NCBI RefSeq assembly: GCF_947242115.1
Contig: NC_074716.1
Location: forward strand, 11,384,365 to 11,448,364
Origin: Biomphalaria glabrata
Taxonomy: Eukaryota > Mollusca > Gastropoda > Planorbidae
DNA length: 64,000 nucleotides
Direction of reading: 5' to 3'
Part shown: one piece after another, positions 1-10,900 of the stretch
Layout: each line of letters starts with the position of its first letter
Position numbering within the stretch: the stretch's first letter is position 1
Program-made: the position numbers and the translations under genes
Notes under the pieces: model-generated
Told to the model about the DNA's origin: nothing
The model's database searches: none
What the model saw: only the letters and a program-made list of their open reading frames with translations

Positions 1-123
1 ATCAACGACAAGATCAGTATGTTGATGAGCCTTTCATTTCTGGCTGCAATGCTATATGTTAAAAAAAACGAAATGACAGATGAAGATAAGTTTACGGATG
101 TGGCCATTGTGGTTCCTGCTTGA
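1..123 (+). CDS. possible 3' end of an unidentified gene (partial)
   Basis: The + strand is open from the first base to a TGA ending at 123 (40 codons). It is rich in charged residues in its second half and ends in DVAIVVPA. Composition is more protein-like than the surrounding AT-rich DNA, but there is no recognisable domain and the opposite strand is also open. It may be a terminal exon of a gene lying to the left, or chance. I do not recognise it. Confidence 0.22.
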   Translation: MNDKISMLMSLSFLAAMLYVKKNEMTDEDKFTDVAIVVPA

Positions 124-239
124 TTTATTCCCGTTTTCTCATAAAACAAAGTTATCCCTCTTTCTAATTTAAATGTGACTTTACACAGCAACGACAGACT
201 GCAGATTAAAGTTATAAGCCGTTCCTTTTGATTTTGTCT

Positions 240-356
240 TCCGTTGGCCCATCAGAAACGACAAACATCAAGTTAGCTATGGGGCTTGTAAATATCAAAT
301 GCACATGTTGACAAGGGTGTAATGTCATCAGCACAACGACCAACTCCATTATTCTC
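240..356 (-). repeat. SINE tail-like fragment
   Basis: A short stretch (about 320-340) reading CAGCACAACGACCAACT recurs at 55750-55767, where it lies in a longer minus-strand SINE-like copy. The rest of the interval has no clear counterpart in the window. Judged a decayed SINE end. Confidence 0.3.
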
Positions 357-821
357 CTTAACAAATGGAAAGTACTTCCTTGATCTATGTGGAATGGAGA
401 GGAAATGAGTTCTCTATTAAATCATTAAGAACAAACTATTCACAAACATTAGGAGGAAAAATAAAGAAAGTAGATACTGGTCTAGATCTGAATTCAGAAT
501 ATACTCCAGCTTTAGCTCTCGATCTAAATCTAAGTATCTTAATTATCTACTGTCAATAACAGATTTAAACCTAGAAAGATCTAGATCTTAACTTCTAATT
601 CAGTACTTCAGAATATATTTTATTTAATTATTAACTAGTTCGACATTGACTTGAGAAGAAGAAGCAAAGTAGTATTCACTTTTTTGTTGTTGTGAACGGG
701 AGGGCAGAGGGGGGGGGGGGACTCAAGGAATTTACGGGCCAAAAGTAAGTGTCGGGAAAGTCAAAGAGTCAATGTCAGAGTACATTACAATGCGCATGGT
801 GAAAAAAGGGGTGTTCCATTT

Positions 822-869
822 AGAGAGAGAGAGAGAGAGAGAGAGATAAGGAGGGAGAGAGAGAGAGCG

Positions 870-912
<43 letters not shown>
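822..912. repeat. (GA)n microsatellite
   Basis: About 90 bp of GA dinucleotides with a few interruptions. It makes both strands falsely open as Ser/Leu or Arg/Glu repeats. A G-run (about 709-720) precedes it. Confidence 0.95.
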
Positions 913-913
<1 letters not shown>

Positions 914-1283
914 AAATAGAAATAAAGAGAGCGGGCCGTTTCAATTCGATGCAATAGAAAGTAATAGAAACTAGAATTCACGGGATAAAAAGTATGTTGG
1001 GGGATTGTTAAAATGCGTCCCGTTAATTGGGGGTTAAGAAAAATGAGGGGGTGTTCCATCCAAAATATTAAAAAAAATGATATAGCCTGTGAACAAATCA
1101 ACGGGCGCAGCCTGGTGTATAACGCTAGTAAAAATATAAACTCACGAACTCATGCTCTCTAGCTTTCAGTTCTTATTGCACCAGCAATTATTCTACTACG
1201 GGATGACAATGCTCCCTATTGCTCTCATTCCCTTCCTTACCGTTACGATCATTATCCAATCTCTTGTGTCGACTATCCTTAAC

Positions 1284-1445
1284 TATCAGCAATAAGTGGA
1301 GACCACATAACCTAACCGGTTCAGCCACTCCGAAACGTCTCGAGTTCGAACCCCAGCGAGGGCTGACATTTTGAGCTTCTAGCTTTTTTTTTAAGACATC
1401 CATGGGTCCATCCAACTCTAATGGGTACCTGACAGACGTCGGGAA
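1284..1445 (+). repeat. tRNA-derived SINE
   Basis: Contains a good RNA polymerase III B box (AGTTCGAACCC, near 1341-1352) about 35 bases after an A-box-like stretch (TAACCTAACCGG). The body then runs into a segment about GTACCTGAC and GGGAAAGTAAAGGC, which has relatives in the other tRNA-derived copies at 56585 and 55735. Confidence 0.6.
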
Positions 1446-1782
1446 AGTAAAGGCCTAAACGTTATTTCAAGCTTTATACATTTATATTGACTTTAAAAGT
1501 TTAGCCCGTATTTTCAGCTAGACCTGAGTCTGTGTACCGGTGGCTTGGACTGTTTTGAGGTAAGACACTGCATTTATCAGGCTTATGTAAGTTATAGTGG
1601 GTAGTTCTTATGTTTTAAGTGTATGAACAATTATTGAATTAAACGTAGCAACTTAATGGCACAAAAGCTACACTACTAGCTATGGAAGGTCCTTTTGGTA
1701 CGTTTAGCGATACATAAAGACTTCTCGATTTTTATGTCTCATACTAAATATGTCTGGGGGGGGGGGAGGCAAGGGAACCGGG

Positions 1783-1841
1783 GAGGATGCATCAAAATAT
1801 TCTTGAACCCGGGCCCACGGGTGCCTTACTACGCCACTGTG
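1783..1841. repeat. CCCGGGCCCA / TACGCCACTG transposon end
   Basis: The words GAACCCGGGCCCA and TACGCCACTG occur together here and again at 40835-40872, 49597-49665 (inverted order) and 53488-53529. TACGCCACTG is the inverse of CAGTGGCGTA, a common hAT-type terminal sequence. Probably one end of a non-autonomous DNA transposon. Confidence 0.5.
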
Positions 1842-1941
1842 TTTAACGTGTAGCCCTAATGCTATACGTAGCCAAAGACTGCAGCATAAATTGACTGTGA
1901 AACTACTTTGTAATATTTAACCTATCTACAATGCTTTATTT

Positions 1942-2995
1942 TCTTATCTTATAAGATTCAGACGTTACTTCAACAAAAAGAAGATGATTACGTTCTACTC
2001 GTCATGCATTTAGTCATGCATATTAACCAATGACCTAAATTCTGCCAAGTCACTGGTTTTCCTGGCTAGCTCAGGCAACCCATTCCATGCTCTAATAGCG
2101 CTAGGGAAGAAGGAGTATTTGTACAAATTGGTCCTAGCATATGGAACGAGGAATGTGCCTTTATCTTTGAGACTTTCTGAGTATGTTATTAAATTTTGTT
2201 TTTGTATTTGAAGATTATGGTTCAGTGTTTTAAGTATAATTGCTACTTTACTTTTGAGTCTTCTGTCCTGAAGGCTTTCTAAATGTATTAATTTTACTAA
2301 AGGTGTTACTCTAGTCAAATGTGAATATTCGTTTGTTATGAATCTCACTGCTCTATTTTGTGTCTGTTCCAGTTTCTTAATGCTTTCTTGAGTTGTGGGG
2401 TCCCAAACAGAGGATGCATATTCTATTATTGGCCAAACCAAGGTTAAATAACATTTTAGTTTTATGTTTTAATTTGATTTATAGAAATTTCTTTTAATAA
2501 ACCCTTATGCTTTGTTTTGATTTTTTGATAGTTTCATCAATATGGGGATTCCATGACAGTTTTTCATTTATTATAACACCTAGGTATTTTGCGTTTTTAG
2601 TTTGTGTTACTGGTTTGCATGAATAAGATAAGTGGAATTAATTTGTTTTAGTTTTTTTTTTTGTTACTGTTAATAACTAACATTTTTCTGGGTGGAAAGA
2701 CATGCTCCAATTTGATTCCCATTTCTGTATTTCTTCTAATTCTCTTTATAAAATGTCTGTATCTTGTGTTGTTTTTACTGTTCTATATATTATATGCAAT
2801 CGTCTGCAAATAATCTGACTTTTGTTCCTGAAGTAATGCAATTTGGTAAATCATTTATGTAAATTAAAAATAGTAGTGGACCTAAGACTGTTCCTTGAGG
2901 CACGCCTGAGTTTACTGTTATTGGTGTTGATTTAGAGCCATTTATTATAACAGTTTGTTCTCTCCCTATCAGAAAATCTTGACTCCAGTGATGCA
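1942..2995 (-). mobile_element. LINE reverse transcriptase fragment, Jockey/CR1-like, 5'-truncated
   Basis: Reading the minus strand from 2995 down, one finds reverse transcriptase motifs in several frames: a WSQDFLIGREQ-type stretch, GVPQGTVLGPLLFLIYINDL (about 2850-2915), then a FADD active-site block (about 2805). A long open stretch from 2441 to 2010 follows, with the LEYAS-V-WDP and YSFFPSAIRAWNGLP signatures typical of the C-terminal part of Jockey/CR1-type LINE proteins. The 3' end near 1942 is AAGATAAGA-like. The body has several frameshifts and stops. Other pieces of the same family lie at 6345-6930, 7202-7276, 26865-27000, 31094-31130, 54835-54940 and 61140-61800. Confidence 0.85.
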
Positions 2996-3083
2996 GTTAC
3001 AAGCAAGGGACTACGTGAACACGGCCATGGAAGAGTTATTGCTACCCTGTTCGCAAGAGTTTCAAGCTGTTACATACCAGGAG
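2973..3083 (+). CDS. candidate internal exon of an unidentified gene
   Basis: After a pyrimidine-rich acceptor (ending AG at 2972) there are 37 open codons to a GTGAGG donor at 3084, phase 0 at both ends. The translation (MQLQARDYVNTAMEELLLP in its middle) looks like a soluble helical protein. Against it: the first 20 or so bases overlap the 5' edge of the LINE fragment on the other strand, and no partner exon was found. If real, an acceptor at 2988 may be used instead. Not recognised. Confidence 0.25.
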
Positions 3084-4439
3084 GTGAGGGCTGATACAGC
3101 TACTTAAACATTGATTTATTTGTATCTTAAACAACTATGCATCGATACGCAGTTATTTTATTCCACAATGATACACTTATTAATAGCACACGTGCTTGAA
3201 AGGGGGGGGGGAGGTTTCCTCGAAAGATAGCTAAATAGTTGATCTATAAAAAAAAATATTATATGTATCTAGTGTGATTATCATTGAAATGAATTGGTAT
3301 GAATTAAGATAAAGCATTTTAACAACTTCACACTATTTATAAACCGGTATAGTATTAAAATCAGAACATGATTTTAGAAATTTAAGCTATTATCCTGAAG
3401 GGTGAGATTCCCTATTTAAAGTTAACTGGCATGAGGACCCTATCCTTGCTTAAATAAATTCTCTGTTTTAGTACAAGCAATGCGATGTATGTAAAAAACT
3501 TAATATTAGTTTAATAATAAATCCACATTTGGCTGATAACTCAAACAGTTCCAGCCAGCTACAAAAATACTAATTGCAAGTTTGACATTCATAATTTTCT
3601 GTAAACATGCAACCTTTGGCCTATCTGTTTATTGTAATTAATAGAGATATGTTTGCGTAAGCTTTGACAGCAAGCAAAGTTTGAAATGTAAGTGGTTTAT
3701 GTGTTCGTGAGAGGCGTAACGAAATACCGACGGACATCATTTGCTTTGGACTATTATGTGTTTCCATTTGAAAAGACGGGAGACATATAATGTTATAAAA
3801 TAATATAAAACGTTAACAAATTTTCGTAAAAAATTTAATGATTGGTTTAGTATTGCCTCAAGGTCGTGACCTATTTTTCAATATTTTTCAAAGTTGTTTT
3901 TTTTTTTCGCTAAAACGTGGAGGGTTTTGTTTGTTTTGTTTTTTTGGACGGATATCCGTCGGTGAAGATTCATACCAGGCGAATCTGATTAAAAATGTTT
4001 TTTTTAAATGGCATTCTCCCTAAAAAATCAAAGAGACAGAATCTAGACATGGCGATCGTAATGGGTTCTAACGCTGAAAGACTTAATATCGATAGACATT
4101 GCCAACATTGACACACTCCACGTGTTCTCAAGCGCAGACAATATTAGCTAATGTGTATTTCTTAGACAGACTTTTTATTATTAATACTAACACACTTTCA
4201 TCGTCAATATTTAAACCTAGATCTAGATTTAAATTTATTATAGATTCTAATCTAAAAATGTTTCATAGACCTTGAATAGAATCACCATCAATACATGGGG
4301 ATGGTTTCACAAACTCAACTGTCGTTATATTGTCTTCCTCCTTCTTATTGTTATGCTGAAGTGTTGAGATATGTGATATGTGAGATGAACTGTGCAGTGG
4401 TTTCCTAATCAGGGAGCTCTCCATATAGTTTTCTTTCTA
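3084..4439. other. non-coding AT-rich stretch
   Basis: No convincing exon on either strand. Contains a G-run at 3202-3211, several T-runs and scattered AT-rich low-complexity DNA. Confidence 0.6.
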
Positions 4440-4645
4440 TTGGGGTGTTTTCGGTGCCAGTGTCTTGTTCGGATCTCTTGGTAGAGAGTGCAGTCCTAAA
4501 GTCAGCATTCTCTGGTGACACTCCACATGGGCAGATTCCACTGGTTCCAATTTTGAGCTTCCGGTACATATGTTATCTCATTCTGTTGTGTCCGGTCCTG
4601 AGTCGAAAGATTAGACGTTGGTCTTGTCGGGATAGGTTATAATAG
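4440..4645 (-). mobile_element. LINE C-terminal fragment (RNase H-type family)
   Basis: The minus strand reads LSRQDQRLIFRLRTGHNRMR, then KLKIGTSGICPCGVSPENA. This is the FRLRTGHNR...CPCG zinc-finger-like tail found after the RNase H domain of I/Jockey-type LINEs. Only the tail remains, with one stop. It is a different copy from the LINE at 50401-52611. Confidence 0.65.
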
Positions 4646-4756
4646 GGGTCGTTATGGAAGAGAAACAGACACACACACACACACACATTGAGTTACCTAA
4701 GGACCAGGTCTATTGCACTGGCTGTTTTTTTTTTCTAGACGACTGAGAATGAAATG

Positions 4757-4905
4757 GGGGAAGCGGAAGAATATCTTCCTCCTAATCCAAACCTCCCGGA
4801 GGAGGACGTTGATAACAGCGGGCAGGGTATGAACCCGGGACCTTGGAGACGACCGAACGACAGTCCAGCGCGCATACCCCGCAATACCAACCAGACATCC
4901 AAATA
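4757..4905 (-). repeat. tRNA-derived SINE, family A
   Basis: On the minus strand there is a tRNA-like head followed by CGCGCTGGACTGTCG, a CCCGGGTTCATACCCTGCC B-box region and a body rich in GGAGGTTTGGATTAGGA. The same order is seen at 23010-23170 and, more decayed, at 57534-57665. Confidence 0.7.
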
Positions 4906-4924
4906 TTTGTCCAACCCATAGAAA

Positions 4925-5256
4925 AGTATGAGTATGAAGATCAATTCACCTTATACTAAAAAAAAAACGCAAACTAACACAGCTATAAGTTATAGCTGGT
5001 TTTTATTTTTTGGATAAATAACTTATAGCTGTGTTTGTTTGGGGTTTTTTTTTTTTCTTAATAAGGTGAATGGACTTCATTCACCAATCGTAAATAAACA
5101 ACATTTTGCAACTCTATATCTTCTATATAAATTACGCAATCCATAAAGGCTGTCACGTGATACGTAATTTTCATTGTTTTATCAATATTATAACATGGCT
5201 AAATGTTGTTTGTTTACGATTGGTGATTGAGGTCCATTTATCTTCATACTCATACT
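4925..5256. mobile_element. MITE with nested inverted repeats
   Basis: The 17-bp end AGTATGAGTATGAAGAT (4925-4941) is repeated exactly in inverse orientation at 5240-5256. Further inside there are more inverted pairs: AACACAGCTATAAG near 4976 against CTTATAGCTGTGTT near 5021, and AATCGTAAATAAACAAC near 5088 against GTTGTTTGTTTACGATT near 5205. No coding capacity; a target duplication was not found. Confidence 0.75.
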
Positions 5257-6344
5257 GCATTCATGTGTGAAGAAATAAGAGAGAGAGAGAAAGGAAAAGA
5301 AAAATACGTGAACAAGCTACGTACGTTGTTTAAAATGGTTAAAAGTCCTGCAAAGTCTTTCTAATTCATGGAACCGGGCTGTCAAAAGCAGTCAACTTAC
5401 AATTTAAATTATGAAGTAAAGTAAGCTTAAACTATAGTTGATTGTATACATGCATGTAGTCAAAAAGGAGTTACACAATAGTGCAACGTGAAGTTATAGA
5501 GGTAAATTTATTTAGAGGTCAATAGGATAAAATTGAACACATTAATAAGACAGTTGAAATTTAAAAGTGTGGCATTAGTATTTATTTCAACAAAACAAAA
5601 GATTTCGGAAAACAATTAAAAATTAAACAATTAAAATTCAGGAAAATAACTTACCAAGCTGAATGTACTACAATCATAAAAATCATAGGCACCACCAAAT
5701 CGTCTGATCCAATGGACCATCTTCTCCCAAAAACAACCACTCCCGGCATTGTAGAATTAGTAATAAAGCCTGGCCTATGGCTGTAATCCTAGGTTATTGG
5801 TTTGAAAACACATTGAATATAATTATACTCATAATAATAATGCACAATCACAATCAACCAATTGCCATGTGAAAAACAAATGTACAATTTCAAAGGTCTA
5901 GTAATGACGTAGAAGTGAACACTAGACTGATTTTATTATTCCATAACCATACTAATGACAAAGAAAGCTATATTAAAAATCTAATGGCCTCTAAATACTA
6001 GATCCTAGATCTAGTACTAGATCTAGAGTCTATATAAAAATATATGATTTTATGATTACCATTCGTCTAATTTTTTAAAAACATTTGGAAAAGGCTACTA
6101 TTTAAAAAATGTAAAAAAAAAATAATAATTAAGAATAATAATTTTTCGACTTTTACAACATTTAGGCCTAGATCTAGATCTACAATAAAGATTTTATTTC
6201 TGAAAAGAAGATCTACAACAACTTATCACATTTTCCTTATCCAATACAAATAAGTCAATGGTATTGAGTTTCTTTGACCTAGATCTATAGACACACGAAA
6301 AACCAGATTGTGATGAGAATTCCAAATAGGATTTAGAGAGAGCT
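5257..6344. other. non-coding stretch with CTAGATCT words
   Basis: AT-rich DNA without exon-like signals. TAGATCTAGATC words cluster at 5999-6023 and 6168-6182. Confidence 0.6.
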
Positions 6345-6930
6345 AATCATATCTTATCTTATAAAATGCAGACGTTACTTCAAAAACGTAGATGATTATA
6401 CGTCCTGCGTGTGTCCCTAGGCCAATCTAGGTCAATCATACCATGCATGTAAATTGAAGGCTTTAACTGCCAAGTTTTCCTGGCTGATTCGGGCAACCAA
6501 TACCATTCTCTACTAGCATTAGGGAAGGGGTATTTGTACAAATGTGTCCTAGTATATGGAACAAGAAATGTGCCTTTATCTTTGTGCCTTTCTGAGTATT
6601 TTGTATTTGAAGATTATATGTTTATGTTTTTTATGCATAATTGCTACTTTACTTTTTAATCTTCTATCCTAAAGCCTAAAGGGTCTCTAAATTTAATGAT
6701 TTTACTATTGGTATTAGCCTACTCTAATGTGAATATTCGTTTGTAAGGACTCTCACTGGTGTCTGTTCTAGTTTCTTAATGTTTTCTTGAGTTGCGAGGT
6801 GTCCCAAACAGAAGATGTATATTTTATGTTCTTATTTCATTTGTAATTTGTAAACATTTCTTTTATGAACCCTAGACCGTAATGCTTCGATAGATTAATA
6901 ATTTCACCAATATTGCTTAAAGGCAATATA
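6345..6930 (-). mobile_element. LINE fragment, Jockey/CR1-like, second copy
   Basis: Matches the 3' part of the copy at 1942-2995 at high similarity, including the segment encoding the YSFFP-like region (near 6500-6540) and the ACCTAGGAACAAG-like stretch. Many indels and stops; only the C-terminal third and 3' end are present. Confidence 0.8.
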
Positions 6931-7201
6931 AGCATAATATGAACTATGATCATTCAAACCTCCTACGGCTCCTATAGGCCTGCATGATTAGGCCTAGGCT
7001 ACGTATAATAGATATATCTAATTCTAGCAAAGGGGGGGGGGTCAGAGTCACCCTTACTCATTGCTGTACTATACTTATGATAATTATAGAAAAAAAATTA
7101 TATTATCTAGATCTATAATCTAAACTTATACTATATTTATATTTTATATTAGTATGTTATTATAGATATTACAATATGAATATTTGTTTAACATATAATC
7201 C

Positions 7202-7276
7202 AGAATCTAGTATGACGCGTAGGACGTAATCATCTCCTTTTTTTTTTTTTGAACTAACGTCTGTATTAAATAAGAT
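7202..7276 (+). mobile_element. LINE 3' end, short piece
   Basis: ATGACGCGTAGGACGTAATCATC, a T-run, GAACTAACGTCTG and TAAGATAAGAT form the 3' end of the same LINE family, here on +. The closely similar piece at 26955-27010 ends the same way, which suggests an AAGAT-type simple tail. Confidence 0.7.
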
Positions 7277-7654
7277 AAGATAGTAGATCTAGATTTAGAA
7301 TATCTAGATAGATCTACTCATCTACTCTCTACTATAAAAAAAAAAGTATAGATCTACTGTTTAGTAATAGTGACTAGTCTCTTGAATATGATCAATATCT
7401 TATCTAACAAGTAACATCTCTAGATCTATTGATAGATCTAGTAATTATCTCTTACTAGAAATCTGCTACAGTAACAGTATAATCTACACAAACACACTAA
7501 CACAATGTTTTTTTCTTTAGCGTAAATTCCACATTGTTTACGATTAATCCAGGAAATACTAAAGCGATTGTCTGCTAGCTTACACAACACTGTCTTCTAC
7601 TGTGGTTCGGAATAGCACGAATATTAGTCTATGTGTTTCCCCGATTAAAATGCT

Positions 7655-7890
7655 TCGATTGGTTCCTCGAATAGGCAACGAATCGTTTATCCTCGGTCAT
7701 TGGCTACTAAATATAGTCTTCCCAACGTAGGGCCTAGGCCTTTGCCAATGCTACTAGCTCGCTCTAAATGTAAGCTATATAGGCTAGTGTATCAGCGCCA
7801 TCTTTAAAAGTGGAGAGCTCCTTTAGACAAGAGAAACATTTATTTCAACAAATCAGAAAGTCTCAAACAAATTGATTCATCCAATGAAAA
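7655..7890 (+). promoter_or_regulatory. candidate KIFC1 promoter with four CCAAT boxes
   Basis: Four CCAAT/ATTGG words lie within about 230 bp: 7658-7662 (ATTGG), 7699-7703 (ATTGG), 7745-7749 (CCAAT) and 7881-7885 (CCAAT), ending about 55 bp before the ATG at 7941. Multiple NF-Y CCAAT boxes are typical of G2/M-expressed genes such as mitotic kinesins. No TATA box is evident. The assignment to KIFC1 depends on the first exon at 7941-7961 being right. Confidence 0.4.
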
Positions 7891-7940
7891 GTAATCTAAA
7901 TACGAACAGGAAATTCAAAATTGTTTACACTTGTTGAAAA

Positions 7941-10900
7941 ATGGATGAGGTTACTGTGGAGGTAAGTTTCTATATTTTATATATTTTTATGTATGTAGAC
8001 GAATTAATCTGGAATCTTTACCTAGAATCAGGAATGTAAGAATCTCAGTCTAGTCTAGTTCTAGAGTCTAACTCTATGTATGAACTAGATCTAGATCTAT
8101 ATCTCATGAATTCTCATCTGTCTAGATTCTTTACCTTTGTCGAGTCCTTTGCCCTTTGCTTTAGTTTTAGTTTTAAGTAAAATTTAAGTTTAGACACTTT
8201 TACTTTAGTCACTTGATCTAGATTCTAGATCTAGATAACTACTTTAAGTAGTTTAAGACTTTAACTTTAGTGTTAGACTAGAAAGTCTAAGAAAGAAGCA
8301 TTTCACCAGTTGCTCGACTCTAACTACTCTAGTCAACTCTAGTGACAAATCTAGATAAGTCTAAAATAAAAAAGTAACTAACCCTAACTAGATTTTACTA
8401 GATCTAGATCTAGATCTACTAAGTAAGTAAGTTACTTCTAGATCTAAGTATAATAATTGACATGTCCCATGTCCATGAGTGGCATGAGTTGCCGCTAGTG
8501 GTATTACTTTTACTAGATCTCTAGTATTACTATTTTACTTCTTCTACTTTAGACTTAAGTATTAGATTTAGATAATTAGTCTAGTCACAGTCTAGTCTAG
8601 AATCTAGATGTACCAGCACTTGCAGTAGTCTTCAATGACTAGATTACTAGATTTAGATCTAGATCTCTATAATCATACTATATTGACTTTATTCTAGATG
8701 ATAGATCTAGATCTAATTGACTTCATCAACATGATTTGTCACATTTTGTGGTGTGAGACTAACACTAAACTTGACTAAACCCCAAGTTACGGATTCAATT
8801 GTCGACAGTCTTTTTCTCCACTAGACTAGACTCTAGTGACTATTGATATTAAAAAGTCGTCCATTCCACTCGGTCACCTCTGTCTCCTCTGATTCTGAAG
8901 CCTCTGTATTTTGCCTTGAATGTCAGATCTAGATCTATAATACTATATTATATTATAATAAAATATTGTCTATAGATCTACTAAATTCTACTAGAAATCT
9001 ATCGTCTAAGACTAAATCTAGATGATCTCTAGAATACTCTAGATCTATTCTATTGAAAATCTAATCAATTCTATTCTAGACTCTAGATATTCTCCCGTCA
9101 AATCTACATCTAGAACAAAATCATTTGAAAATGAGGAAATTTTAAATAGGATCACAATGATGGATTTATAATGAATGATCGAATGACAAAATTGGGCCCT
9201 AGATCTAGATTCTAAAAATATTCTATAGATCTAGATAAGTAGGAGAGATTTAAATTTAGATTAGATAAAGATCTAGATAGAATCTATTCTAGATATAATA
9301 ATATAAACAGAAAAAAGAACCTCTAGTCCTAGTCACACTCAGTGATTTTTAAACCTTAGTCAGTCTAGAGTAGATCATTAGTTAGATCTAGATTCTAGTT
9401 ACCATTAGTCATGTAGATCTAGAACCGAACACATACAGTACACATATAATCATAAAGTGTTACTCAGTTACTGTGAGATCTAAATCTAAGTGTAAAGGTT
9501 AGAGCAGTGTTACCCAACAAAATTCAACCTGCAGACCATTTTAACTAGTCTAGTACTTTTAATTAAGGCGGAAAACAGATTTTGCATTGAAAATGCATTT
9601 TTAGAGTTCATAGTTCATTATCTCTTAATGTAGGCCACCTGTAGCATATTTAGTTATACTGAGGGATAGATCTATGTTTGTGTAATCTTTCTTAGCAAAA
9701 CTTTATAGAAATTCGTTTTTATAAAGATTTATTCATTTTGGGAATTTCACCAAGTTTTACTTATGGATTTATGTGATCCCGTTTGAAAAGGTAAGAAACA
9801 TTTTATTTTTATAATTATATGAAAAAAAATAAAAAATGTTTGTTGTAAATGATAAAGAAAAAAAAAACTGAAATAGAAATTGTTTGCCTTAGAATTAAAA
9901 ATAAATAGCCTCGATGCCATTCAGTTCACCCATATTGCTAATTAATATTGCCATATTGTTCGTCGTCAGATCACTTGTGCAAATATTTATTTGTTTCCAC
10001 TTAAATATTTCAAATCTTAATTACTAAACACATAATTTTAATTTAAGAAATCAAAATGCATTTATTTTAGTTCTTAAAAATTATATTAAAATACGTTTTT
10101 TTTTTTTTTTTTTTTAACAAATCGGAAGTTCGTCGTCGGAAATGGATGTGATGCGCTTTTTAAAAAACTTGATTTTCTATCATTCACGCTGAATCGTCGA
10201 GAGAGACCCATCTCAGAATTGCGATCTAAAGAAGCTAAAAAACATTGTTTTTTTTTTTTTTGTTTTTTTTTTATATAGGTTTAACTACTTGGGTAATTAT
10301 TTTAATTAAATATGAGTAGGTCGTTGATGTGAGATTGTTAGGTAACATCGCGGTCATCGGCAATAGCGCACGACGCATGTTTCCAGTGTTGGCTTAGTCT
10401 AGTGAAGTTAGTGGATCATAAACACTCAGTTACATTTTCTAATCTATCTAGATCTAGACTAATTAGATTTTTATGAAAGAATTTTTCAATCACGATAAAT
10501 AATTAAACAAAGTACGGTAATCTAGTGGTTCTAGATCTAATACTTGCGATAGATTAAGACATTAACATGTGTGTGTTTTTATCTTGATCTAGAACTTTTT
10601 AGCTTACCGGGCTTACCAGCGCTCGATAGAAAGCATCTTTTTTTTAAACTTAACTAGAATACTTTCTCTAGATCTATACCAGAAAGATAGAATGTGATTT
10701 AAAAAAGAAAAAACGATGTTATACAGTTATAGCTCTAGAACTCTAGATCTAGTCTAGTAATACCGTAAATAACCCATGCCTATAATAAACATTGATAGAT
10801 CTATAGCTATAGACTATAGAGAGATGTAGACATCGGTAATGATTTTTCCCACTCTATCAAGGGCCAAGGCGGTACGTGTAAAGAAAACACTTATGTTTAA

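Noticed and set aside
732-1101. Two minus-strand open frames rich in Ser and Leu
   Set aside because: They are translations of the (GA)n microsatellite.
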